Source: Nostoc linckia FACHB-104 (GTDB taxonomy: Bacteria; Cyanobacteriota; Cyanobacteriia; Cyanobacteriales; Nostocaceae). Taken from it: DNA of 64,000 bases. Below the pieces are notes generated by a model. The model ran no database searches. It saw only the letters and a list, made by a program, of their open reading frames with translations, and was not told where the DNA came from. The stretch lies in NCBI RefSeq assembly GCF_014696615.1, contig NZ_JACJQJ010000023.1:56911-120910 (forward strand), in the 5' to 3' direction. This document shows positions 7,704 through 15,736 of the stretch, one piece after another (the first letter of the stretch is position 1; the number at the start of each line of letters is the position of its first letter). The translations under genes were made by a program, and so were the position numbers.

Positions 7704-10700
7704 ATGGAATTAAATTTGCGTTTTCCGGAGATTAATCAAGTTATTGTCAGGCTTGATGACCAAGAAACTAACACGCTAAATTTTATATCTCCCTTAACAG
7801 CGGAAGACTTGGAAGATATTCGCTGGTATTTTGAAGTCTATGCTAAAAGTTACACGGCTGATGTGGATGATGAACGGGCGAAGCGGATTGAGGACAACTT
7901 TCAACAATGGGGAGAAAGCTTATTTGAGGCTGTTTTTCAGAATCGCGCCGCCCAGAGGATATTTAATGATTTTCAAGATGCGGATGAACCAGGACGTTTA
8001 TTAACGATCAGCGCCAGTCATCCGGCAATTTTATCTTTACCTTGGGAATTGTTACGCGACCCCGCATCAGATATCTATTTATTTAACGAAAATCCCCGGA
8101 TTTCTGTGCGTCGGCGCTTGGCGGGGGCGGGAGGTGGACGCAGACCATTTAAAGTTCAGCCAAAAGAGAGTTTGCGGTTGCTGTTTGTGGTCAGTCGTCC
8201 CAGTGATGCGGGGTTTATTGACCCCCGTGGAGAAGCTAAGGCGGTGTTAGATGCTGTGGCTCAAGAAGCAGCAGGCAAAATTGAGGTAGAATTTTTGCGT
8301 CCTGCGACTTTGGATAATTTAGTCGCCCGTTTAGAAGACTCACGCCTACCAGCGATTGATATTGTCCACTTTGATGGGCATGGCGTATATGACCCTGATG
8401 GCAGATTCCATAAGCTAGCGAAATCTAGTGACCCTGAAGGAGCCAGCAAAGGAGAAAATGGCAACGGTAGCAATATGGGTTATCTGTTGTTTGAGAATCC
8501 CGAGGGCAAAATGGCGTTGATTAGCGCCGAAACCCTGGGAGAAATGCTGCACCGTCAAAAAGTCGGGTTAATTGTTCTCTCTGCTTGTCAGTCAGCAACA
8601 GTGGCGGGTGAGGATGCTATGGGTTGTGTCGCCGCCAGATTAACCCATGCAGGGATTCCGGCGGTATTAGCCATGACCTATTCAGTATTAGTAGTCACAG
8701 CCCATCAATTGTTTGCCAAATTTTATCAACGCTTAGTGCGGGCTGAAGGTATCGGCGCAGCCTTAGATAATGGGCGACGGGACTTGTACCTCAACAAAGA
8801 ACGCGGCGAAAGGCGAAGAGGAGACAAGCAAATAATTTTCAAATTACAAGACTGGTTTCTCCCAGCCTTATACCAAGCCGCAGGAGATACCCCTTTATTA
8901 ACCCCCTCATCCCCCCCATCTCCCTTATCCGCCTCATCTCCCCCATCATCCACCAACCTCCCCGAACTCCAAGAAGCGGGTTTCTTCGGTCGCAGTCGGG
9001 AATTATGGGAAATAGAACGCTGGTTTATTCAAGGAACGCGACGCATTACCATATCCGGCTTTGGTGGACAGGGAAAAACCTATTTAGCAGCCGAGGCGGG
9101 GCGGTGGTTGTTCCGCACGGGGATGTTTGAGAAAGTATGTTTTGTGAATTATGCCGCGTTTCAGGGTGTGGATGCTGTAGGGTTGGCGGTCAGTACCTTA
9201 GCGACAGTGTTGGGACAGAATTTAATTGATGTGTCAGCCGCGACTGCTGCGTTAGGGCAAACACCGACGTTATTAATTTTAGATAACTTGGAAAGCTTGC
9301 AGGCAGAAGCACTGCAAGAATTGTTAAGCGTGGCGAAACAATGGTCAGAGGTGGGGGAATGTCGCCTATTACTCACCAGCCGCACACCGAATTTTCATCA
9401 TTCAGATTATGCCATTGAAGGCAGTTTGAAACATCGCTCCTTGCCATTGTCAGGGTTAGAGTGGGAAGATACTCTGGCGTATATCCAGAGTTTGTGGAAG
9501 CTACCGCCATCACCTATATATAAACTGCCGGAACGACATGAGTTGCGGCGATTACTTAGATTAGTAGATTTTCATCCCCTCTCCCTTGGCTTATTGGCGC
9601 GACAGTTGAAAATTCGCCCAGTGGAAGAGTTGGGGGAAAGGTTGGCGGCGTTGATTCAGGAAACACCCGATAATCCCTTGTTAGCATCCTTGAATTTATC
9701 CTTGGAACGCTTGGATGATGAGACACGGGAGTTATTGCCGAAGTTGGGCGTGTTTCAGGGAGGGGCGTTTGAATTAGATTTGTTGGAAATTACTGAATTT
9801 TCTGAGTCACAGTGGCAACAGCTACGCCCAGCATTGGAAAACACAGGCTTGATACAAATCGAAAATCTTCCAGGTGTTGCTGTTCCTTTCCTGAAATTTC
9901 ACCCCACCTTAGCCCCTGTGCTCTGGTCACGCCTATCATTAGAAGCACAGGGGGAACTCCTTGCCCGTCATCGGCTGCGGTATTGTCAATTATCTAAATA
10001 CTTATATTATCAAGATGATAAAAATCTCTATTTTGCCCGTGCCATTGCCCAGATAGAACTGCCGAATTTACTTTACGCAGTCCACAGTGCATTGGATGTA
10101 GGGGAAACATGGGCTGTAGAGTTTGTTGAATGTGTAAATAAGTTTCTCCATGACTTCGGACTCAACAAAGATAGGGATGCACTCACCCAACGAGTTGAAC
10201 AGGTGCAGATAGAAGTGGGTTCCCAGACATGGTATCTCGCCCGGATTAATATAGGTGAGCAATTATTTAACGCCGGCCGCTATCAACAAGCGGCGCAGGT
10301 GTTTGGTGAGATACTAGCTGGTTTGGGTGAGGAATCGAGTTATGAACGCTGTCTAACTTTAGGTGGGTTAGGGCGATGCTTGCAGTTTCAAGGACAAGCA
10401 GCACAGGCAGCAACATCTTACCGTCAGGGGTTGGTATTGGCAACACAGTTAAAACAGTCTGATGCTGTGAAGCGCGAGACTTCAAATTTGCAGACTGAAT
10501 TGGCAAATGTACTAACAGATATGGGGGATTATGATCAAGCGCGAACAGCTTATGAAGCTTCATTGACTATTCAAGAAGAAATTGGCGATCTTCGTGGTGC
10601 TGCTGTTACAAATGGACAACTCGGCACCCTCGCCTTGCAACAAAGCAATTTCCCAGAAGCCGAACAACGCTACCGTGAAGCCCTGGCTACTTTCCAGCAA

Positions 10701-11468
10701 CTGAATGAACCAGCAATGGAAGCTACGATTTGGCATAACCTGGGTAGGCTGTACGAAGAAGTCAAGCAGTGGGACACAGCCGAAGATGCCTACCGAGAAG
10801 CAGCAAGAATTAAGGAATCTCAAGGTAATCTCAGAGGTGCTGCAACCACTTGGAATCAATTGGCTTTAGTCAATCAATACACTGCCAAACTGGAGGACGC
10901 AGAGGCTTGGTATCGCAAGGCGATCGCAGGTGCAAAATCTGCGGGAGATAGGTTACAAGCATCAAAGTCACTCAACAACCTCGCTTACCTTCTGCAAAAC
11001 CAACCCCACCGCCTGCTAGAAGCGCAGCAATTAGCAGCAGAAGCATTAGCTATCGACAAAACTTTAGACCCTGCTGCGGCTGAGATTTGGAAAACTTACT
11101 GTATTTTGGCAGATATTACTGAAAAACTAGGCGACACTACCCAAGCTAAAGACTATCGTCGCCTGTCGCGGCAGACAAAGGCAGCATTCGAGGGGACGCG
11201 CTATGAGTTACGCCAGTTTGGGCAGTTAATTACTGGGGTTGTTGCAGTGGTGAATGATGCAGAAGTTAGGCAACAGTTAGAACTTGTGCTGGAAGAATGG
11301 GTTAACGCTGGTTGGGGTAATCTCGTAGCAGCTATTCGCTTGGTATTAGGCGGTGAGAGGGATGAAGATGTGCTGTGCGAGCCTTTGAATTTTATTGAAG
11401 CTCCGATTATCAATGCTATCCTGCGGGGTATTACTGACCCCGACACGCTCAACGAGTTGTTTGAGTAG
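7704..11468 (+). CDS. CHAT protease - NB-ARC STAND ATPase - TPR protein
   Basis: A 1254-residue three-part protein. An N-terminal region (1-150) leads into a CHAT caspase-like domain (about 150-400) with catalytic His226 (HFDGHG) and Cys295 (VLSACQSA). A Pro/Ser-rich linker (about 399-425) follows. Then comes an NB-ARC-type NTPase: FFGRSREL, Walker A G452-T459 (GFGGQGKT), Walker B LLILDNLESL, sensor LLLTSRT, and FHPLSLGLLARQL. The C-terminal third (about 850-1130) has TPR repeats (NLGRLYEEVKQWDTAEDAYR). This layout suits a sensor-gated protease: TPRs perceive a signal, the STAND module oligomerises, and CHAT cleaves a target. It is monocistronic, divergent from ribD. No gasdermin-like or other obvious substrate gene is adjacent. 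Confidence 0.92.
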   Translation: MELNLRFPEINQVIVRLDDQETNTLNFISPLTAEDLEDIRWYFEVYAKSYTADVDDERAKRIEDNFQQWGESLFEAVFQNRAAQRIFNDFQDADEPGRLLTISASHPAILSLPWELLRDPASDIYLFNENPRISVRRRLAGAGGGRRPFKVQPKESLRLLFVVSRPSDAGFIDPRGEAKAVLDAVAQEAAGKIEVEFLRPATLDNLVARLEDSRLPAIDIVHFDGHGVYDPDGRFHKLAKSSDPEGASKGENGNGSNMGYLLFENPEGKMALISAETLGEMLHRQKVGLIVLSACQSATVAGEDAMGCVAARLTHAGIPAVLAMTYSVLVVTAHQLFAKFYQRLVRAEGIGAALDNGRRDLYLNKERGERRRGDKQIIFKLQDWFLPALYQAAGDTPLLTPSSPPSPLSASSPPSSTNLPELQEAGFFGRSRELWEIERWFIQGTRRITISGFGGQGKTYLAAEAGRWLFRTGMFEKVCFVNYAAFQGVDAVGLAVSTLATVLGQNLIDVSAATAALGQTPTLLILDNLESLQAEALQELLSVAKQWSEVGECRLLLTSRTPNFHHSDYAIEGSLKHRSLPLSGLEWEDTLAYIQSLWKLPPSPIYKLPERHELRRLLRLVDFHPLSLGLLARQLKIRPVEELGERLAALIQETPDNPLLASLNLSLERLDDETRELLPKLGVFQGGAFELDLLEITEFSESQWQQLRPALENTGLIQIENLPGVAVPFLKFHPTLAPVLWSRLSLEAQGELLARHRLRYCQLSKYLYYQDDKNLYFARAIAQIELPNLLYAVHSALDVGETWAVEFVECVNKFLHDFGLNKDRDALTQRVEQVQIEVGSQTWYLARINIGEQLFNAGRYQQAAQVFGEILAGLGEESSYERCLTLGGLGRCLQFQGQAAQAATSYRQGLVLATQLKQSDAVKRETSNLQTELANVLTDMGDYDQARTAYEASLTIQEEIGDLRGAAVTNGQLGTLALQQSNFPEAEQRYREALATFQQLNEPAMEATIWHNLGRLYEEVKQWDTAEDAYREAARIKESQGNLRGAATTWNQLALVNQYTAKLEDAEAWYRKAIAGAKSAGDRLQASKSLNNLAYLLQNQPHRLLEAQQLAAEALAIDKTLDPAAAEIWKTYCILADITEKLGDTTQAKDYRRLSRQTKAAFEGTRYELRQFGQLITGVVAVVNDAEVRQQLELVLEEWVNAGWGNLVAAIRLVLGGERDEDVLCEPLNFIEAPIINAILRGITDPDTLNELFE
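8900..8953 (+). repeat. intergenic-type minisatellite inside the coding linker
   Basis: This C-rich stretch encodes the Pro/Ser linker between the CHAT and NB-ARC domains. It shares the string CATCTCCCTTATCC with the intergenic repeat at 51441-51483 and resembles the complement of 2396-2461. Its base composition is unlike the rest of the gene. Confidence 0.7.
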
Positions 11469-11506
11469 CAGAGTTAAATAACTAGTCAGATAAATTAATT
11501 ACACAA

Positions 11507-11646
11507 AGCCATTGCGAATGTAGTGTTCGCGAAGCGTCCCGTTCGCGGTAGCGTTGCGTAGCAAAGGGAAGCGGAATGTAGGCAAAGCCTTCCCCAAGAA
11601 TAGCAATCCCAGCTTTTGCGATCGCCTTCCTTCCCTCGCAATGACT
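11507..11646. mobile_element. MITE-like palindromic repeat element
   Basis: A 140-bp non-coding element with imperfect terminal inverted repeats: AGCCATTGCGA on the left and, on the other strand from the right end, AGTCATTGCGA. The interior is GC-richer than the flanks, with internal TTCGCGAAGCG-type palindromes and a HIP1 octamer. Short interspersed palindromic elements with ATTGCGA ends are common in Nostocales. It encodes no transposase. Confidence 0.55.
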
Positions 11647-11705
11647 GTAAATATTCTTGCCCATTTACTTAATTTGTGATTGAAGGCGATCGCGCAGTGC
11701 ATAAT

Positions 11706-11957
11706 TTGAGTTCAGAAGGCAAAAATTGAAGCTCAAAGCTCGAACATTGGACTTCAAAACGAGAATGTTCCAGTTTCAAACAAGAACGTTGCACCTCAGA
11801 ACGAGAATCTTCGAGTTCAGAAGGCGAAACTTGAAGCAAAAAGCACGAACATTGGACTTCAAAATAAGAACGTTGAAGCAAAAAGCACGAACGTTGCACC
11901 TCAAAACTAGAATGTTCGAGTTCAGAACAAGAACTTTGTACTTCCAAGCCTGAATGT
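11706..11957. repeat. tandem array of twelve 21-bp units
   Basis: Twelve consecutive units of exactly 21 bp with no indels, divergent in sequence. A typical unit is TGGACTTCAAAACGAGAATG plus T. The array ends 115 bp before the mreD stop. Because 21 is a multiple of 3, both strands stay open through it: plus-strand heptads like RTLDFKT, minus-strand heptads like HSSFEVQ. Neither strand has a good start codon with a ribosome-binding site, so I call a repeat rather than a gene. Confidence 0.85.
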
Positions 11958-12072
11958 TGCTGAAAAATCAAAAGGACACAACATTGTTGTGCCCTCAGTT
12001 TGGTTTATTTACTTGCAAAATGGTGTTTTCCTTAATCTCGATTACACCTAAAAACTCATTGGCGGAGCAAAT

Positions 12073-12690
12073 TTAAGATTGCTCGAACAATTTCATTTCT
12101 TGCCACCAACGATTCAGGGGATAGTAAACTACTGGAGCCCAAAGACTGCTGAGGATAGCAGAAGCTAAGGCGACACGTTGATAATAAGTCCAGATGTATT
12201 CAGTTTTGCGATCGCCCATTAAACTCAACTCCACTCCAAAAATTGTCTCAGCGACAACTGCCATCACAAAGACAATCAAGGCAATAGAAATAAAGTCTTC
12301 TTCAATAAAACGCTGCTTCTGAAGCAAACCAGTCAACATTCCCACTATTCCCAGCGATAAGGCATGAGTGGGATTAGGCGATGTCATACCATCTTGAAGT
12401 AAGCCCAGAACTATGCCAGCAAATGCCCCAGACCAAACTGTGCGTTTAACACTCCAAGCCACCACCCAAATTAACAACCAGTTCGGCCCAATTCCCAATA
12501 GTTCCATCCCTGGTAAACGGGCTGGTAACAATAGTAAACATAACAACACCGACCCTACTGTAACCGCCCAATCAACAAACTGACGTATGCGGGGATTCCA
12601 ACGTGCGATCGGCGGGATTTTAAATTTGGCTCTCCGCGCTGACGGTTTTGACTTGTTTGGACGGCGACCAGTAAATGCAGGCATCTTCAT
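12073..12690 (-). CDS. mreD: rod shape-determining protein MreD
   Basis: A 205-residue integral membrane protein and third gene of the mreB-mreC-mreD cluster. After a basic N-terminus (MKMPAFTGRRPNKSKPSARR) come about five hydrophobic segments (e.g. VGSVLLCLLLLPARLPGMELL, GAFAGIVLGLLQDGMTS). The motif GLLQDGMTS matches the MreD family. It is an inner-membrane part of the elongation complex that links the MreB cytoskeleton to peptidoglycan synthesis. The start is set at 12690: a longer frame to 12768 would translate an ATTACGAATTAC intergenic repeat. Confidence 0.88.
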   Translation of the reverse strand: MKMPAFTGRRPNKSKPSARRAKFKIPPIARWNPRIRQFVDWAVTVGSVLLCLLLLPARLPGMELLGIGPNWLLIWVVAWSVKRTVWSGAFAGIVLGLLQDGMTSPNPTHALSLGIVGMLTGLLQKQRFIEEDFISIALIVFVMAVVAETIFGVELSLMGDRKTEYIWTYYQRVALASAILSSLWAPVVYYPLNRWWQEMKLFEQS

Positions 12691-12917
12691 GGTGGTGCAA
12701 CAGTTATGGGGAGGGTAAGAATTAATTACTAATTCGTAATTTCTAATTCGTAATGAGGATTGACGCAAAAAATCTATAGAGTTTGCGTTTTTAGCATCTG
12801 AGCAATTTTTGTCTTGAGTAAGGTATTAGGGCTGATAACACCAACTAATTTTGCAACAGATGTCGAAATTATTGTTTGAAACTATGTTTTAATTACAAAC
12901 TACGAATTACGAATTAC

Positions 12918-12970
12918 GTAGACGCGCAGCGGCTACTCTAACGAGAATGCCTAGCGGCGAACCCGCAGGG
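12918..12970. repeat. dispersed Nostoc-type GC-rich repeat
   Basis: A GC-rich block (GTAGACGCGCAGCGGCTACT ... CTAGCGGCGAACCCGCAGG) between mreC and mreD. It is flanked by ATTACGAATTAC repeats and is unlike the surrounding AT-rich spacer. Related blocks lie at 11520-11580 and about 63033-63070. Confidence 0.55.
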
Positions 12971-12983
12971 TATTACGAACTGA

Positions 12984-13799
12984 TTAATTAGATTTTTGCG
13001 GTTCTGGGTTGGTCGGTTGAGGATTTTCTGTCGCTGGAATGGGGTTTTCGGGTTTTGGATACACAGATACCCAATCTAGTGACCGAATTGGTGGGAAAAG
13101 TTCAACTTTAGCTACGGATGCTGGAAGTTTCTTTAAATCTAAAGATTTAATTCTGCCAACTGCGACACCAGCAGGAAACTTCTGACTATAAGTTGAGGTA
13201 GAAACATAATCGCCCACCTTCACATTGGGGACTTTTTCATAAAATTCCAGCACTGCTTCCGCCGAAGAATCTCCGCGCAAAACTCCTTTGGCTGAGGTGC
13301 GACCAATTGTCACACCAACTTGGCTTTTCAGGTCACTAATTAATAAAACGCGGCTAGTATTAGGGGTGACGCTTTCTACCAAACCCACTAATCCGCCTTC
13401 TGCCCTAACAATATAACCTTCTTGAATCCCTGAATTTGAGCCGCGATCTAAGGTGATTTGCTGCCACCAATGGTCAGCGCTGCGTCCAACTACCCGCGAT
13501 GTAATGGGACGAGAAGTAATTGGCTCCTTCTCTACGTAGCCTAATAAATTTTGTAACTTTTTGTTTTGACTTTCCAAATCGGCGATGCGCGATCGCAACT
13601 CCAGTGTCCGAGCATCTTTAAGGCGCTCTTCAGGAGTTGGCCCCGCCTGTAACATTTGCAAAGGACGGGTAATGGTTTGATACATCTCCAGCAAAAGTGC
13701 GCCTTGGGTTTGACGTAATATCCAAGCGCTACTTAAGACGAGAGCAATTAATCCAACTTGTAAGCCTTTGCGTTCCCACCAACGACGTAAGATAACCAT
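12984..13799 (-). CDS. mreC: rod shape-determining protein MreC
   Basis: A 271-residue bitopic protein. It has a short cytoplasmic N-terminus, one membrane helix (GLQVGLIALVLSSAWIL) and a coiled coil (about 60-85; RSRIADLESQNKKLQNLLGY). The MreC beta domain follows (about 95-245; VVGRSADHWWQQITLDRGS, GLVGLVESVTPNTSRVLLI, KFPAGVAVGRI). The tail is rich in Pro and Asn. MreC is a periplasmic scaffold that binds penicillin-binding proteins and MreB/MreD. It starts with ATG at 13799, 122 bp after mreB. The 293-bp gap to mreD holds repeats, so the operon is looser than in most bacteria. Confidence 0.93.
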   Translation of the reverse strand: MVILRRWWERKGLQVGLIALVLSSAWILRQTQGALLLEMYQTITRPLQMLQAGPTPEERLKDARTLELRSRIADLESQNKKLQNLLGYVEKEPITSRPITSRVVGRSADHWWQQITLDRGSNSGIQEGYIVRAEGGLVGLVESVTPNTSRVLLISDLKSQVGVTIGRTSAKGVLRGDSSAEAVLEFYEKVPNVKVGDYVSTSTYSQKFPAGVAVGRIKSLDLKKLPASVAKVELFPPIRSLDWVSVYPKPENPIPATENPQPTNPEPQKSN

Positions 13800-13921
13800 C
13801 TATCCATACCTGATTTTTATATCTTTGAATATTGTGAAGAATTTTGGGTTCTATTTATTAGGAAACCCAATATCAGATAATGAATTCTACGTATTTAGAA
13901 CTCAATATCTGATATTTTTTA

Positions 13922-14965
13922 CTACATATTGCGAGAACGCCCGCTGAATACCCGTTCCAGTTGTTTGAAGTTTTCCAACACACGACCCGTTCCCAACACC
14001 ACACAACATAAAGGATCGGCAGCAATGTGTGTGACGATACCTGTTTCATGGCTAATGAGAGTGTCTAATCCTTTGAGCAAAGCACCACCACCAGCCAGCA
14101 TAATTCCTCGATCAATAATGTCAGCTGCTAGTTCGGGAGGTGTACGTTCTAGTGTTCGCTTCACCGCTTCAATAATTACTGATAGCGGTTCCAACATACT
14201 TTCACGAATTTCTGGGCCTTTGATAGTCACAGTTCGAGGCAGACCAGAAAGCAAATGTAAGCCTCGGACTTCCATAATGGCATCATTATCATCATTGGTA
14301 GGATAGGCAGAACCAATGCGAATTTTTATGTCTTCAGCAGTACGTTCTCCAATCACCAAATTATGAACTTTCTTCATATATTGCAGGATGGCTTCAGTCA
14401 GTTCATCACCTGCAATACGGACTGATTCACTGATGACTGTACCTTGAAGACTAAGTACTGCTACCTCTGTGGTACCGCCACCAATATCAATAATCATGTT
14501 ACCAGTCGGTTCAGCAACTGGTAATCCTGCACCAATAGCCGCAGCAACTGGTTCATCAATTAAATAAACTTCTCTAGCGCCAGCTTGGGTAGCTGCATCC
14601 ATCACTGCTCTTCTTTCTACCCCAGTTACGCCACTGGGAATGCCAATGACAATCCGGGGTAAAATCAGCGATCTGCCTTCATTAACACGTTGAATAAAGC
14701 TTTTCAACATCAGCTCGGCTGTATCGAAGTCAGCGATTACACCATCGCGCAAGGGGCGCAGGGCAATCACATTTCCTGGTGTGCGACCGAGCATTTTTTT
14801 AGCTTCTTCGCCTACTGCCAGTGCAATCTTTTCGTTTTGATCGATGGCTACTACCGAAGGCTCTTGGAGTACAATACCTTTACCAGATACATAAACGAGG
14901 GTATTAGCAGTACCGAGGTCGATACCCATATCCCACGATGAGCGAAAGTTCCTGAAAAGACCCAC
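13922..14965 (-). CDS. mreB: rod shape-determining actin homologue MreB
   Basis: The 347-residue length is typical of MreB. The actin-fold ATPase signatures are present: phosphate 1 (GIDLGTANTLVYV), connect 1 with SGVTGVERRA, phosphate 2 (MIIDIGGGTTEVAVLSL) and the adenosine loop (IMLAGGGALLKGLD). It polymerises under the inner membrane and organises lateral wall synthesis. In filamentous cyanobacteria, loss gives rounded cells. It starts with GTG at 14965 and is followed by mreC and mreD on the same strand. It diverges from ssb, 333 bp away. Confidence 0.97.
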   Translation of the reverse strand: MGLFRNFRSSWDMGIDLGTANTLVYVSGKGIVLQEPSVVAIDQNEKIALAVGEEAKKMLGRTPGNVIALRPLRDGVIADFDTAELMLKSFIQRVNEGRSLILPRIVIGIPSGVTGVERRAVMDAATQAGAREVYLIDEPVAAAIGAGLPVAEPTGNMIIDIGGGTTEVAVLSLQGTVISESVRIAGDELTEAILQYMKKVHNLVIGERTAEDIKIRIGSAYPTNDDNDAIMEVRGLHLLSGLPRTVTIKGPEIRESMLEPLSVIIEAVKRTLERTPPELAADIIDRGIMLAGGGALLKGLDTLISHETGIVTHIAADPLCCVVLGTGRVLENFKQLERVFSGRSRNM

Positions 14966-15270
14966 GCGTCCTACGCCCCCTATTTGGAATACTTGATGAT
15001 TAAAATGGTTAGGTTAATCGTGCTGGATTCTATTATGTTTTTGATCCTGAGTCCAGTAAAGCAGGCTATTTTTTTCAATAACTTTTGGCAATCTTTACGA
15101 CAACTCAGTCGTTCTATTTTTTGATCTTCTGTGACTGGCTCAGTATATCCGTAAACTTTTCTACAATCTTCTGGGTAATTTGTATCATTTTTAGACGCAA
15201 CTATATTGCTAATTCTTTAACATATTTTCAACACTTTCACAATTCGCTATCATGGAATTCAGAATAAATA

Positions 15271-15284
15271 AGTACGTATGTACT
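15271..15284. promoter_or_regulatory. LexA-type operator upstream of ssb
   Basis: The 14-bp palindrome AGTACGTATGTACT matches the cyanobacterial LexA box that I recall as RGTACNNNDGTWCB at every position. It ends 14 bp before the ssb ATG and just upstream of its GAAAGG ribosome-binding site, where repressor binding would block transcription. Confidence 0.75.
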
Positions 15285-15298
15285 GAAAGGTAATGCAC

Positions 15299-15661
15299 AT
15301 GAGCATCAATGTTGTCACCCTTGTTGGCCGTGTAGGTAGCGACCCAGATATTAAATATTTTGAGTCAGGTAGTGTCAAGTGTAGATTGACGTTAGCAGTT
15401 AACAGGCGATCGCGAAATCGAGATGAGCCTGATTGGTTCACATTAGAATTATGGGATAAAACAGCAGAGATTGCTGGTAATTATGTGCGTAAAGGTAGCT
15501 TAATTGGTATCAAAGGCTCCTTAAAGTTTGACACATGGAGCGATCGCCAAACCGGAGCAAGTAGATCTACACCAATTATCAGAGTAGACCAACTAGAGTT
15601 GTTAGGTTCTAAACGCGATAATGAAGCAGCAATGACAGATATGTCCTCAGAACATTTCTAA
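15299..15661 (+). CDS. ssb: single-stranded DNA-binding protein, short form
   Basis: This 120-residue protein is a single OB fold (MSINVVTLVGRVGSDPDIKY ... WFTLELWDKTAEIAGNYVRKGSLIGIKGSLKF). It binds and protects single-stranded DNA. It ends TDMSSEHF and lacks the Gly/Pro linker and acidic DDDIPF-like tip that recruit partners in bacterial SSB. From memory, Anabaena has such naturally truncated SSB-like proteins beside a full-length one. The ATG at 15299 is chosen over one at 15293 because GAAAGG (15285-15290) is then 8 nt away. A LexA-type box lies just upstream, so damage induction is plausible. Confidence 0.9.
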   Translation: MSINVVTLVGRVGSDPDIKYFESGSVKCRLTLAVNRRSRNRDEPDWFTLELWDKTAEIAGNYVRKGSLIGIKGSLKFDTWSDRQTGASRSTPIIRVDQLELLGSKRDNEAAMTDMSSEHF

Positions 15662-15677
15662 AATGAGTCCAAAGTCA

Positions 15678-15713
15678 AAAGTCCAGGGTCAAACTCTATT
15701 GACCCTGGACTTT
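15678..15713. terminator. bidirectional terminator between ssb and the SIMPL gene
   Basis: A perfect 15-bp inverted repeat (AAAGTCCAGGGTCAA / TTGACCCTGGACTTT) with a 6-nt loop lies between two converging genes. It is A-rich on one side and T-rich on the other. Confidence 0.8.
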
Positions 15714-15736
15714 GATTGTTGACTGTTGACTGTTGA

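Noticed and set aside
11706..11957. CRISPR array
   Set aside because: Units are contiguous 21-mers with no unique spacers, and no cas genes are near.
11669..11971. 100-residue minus-strand heptad-repeat protein (and a 75-residue plus-strand one)
   Set aside because: Both arise from the 21-bp array, which keeps every frame open or closed together; no good start or ribosome-binding site. Kept as a repeat.
13929..14306. 125-residue plus-strand frame
   Set aside because: Antisense to mreB.
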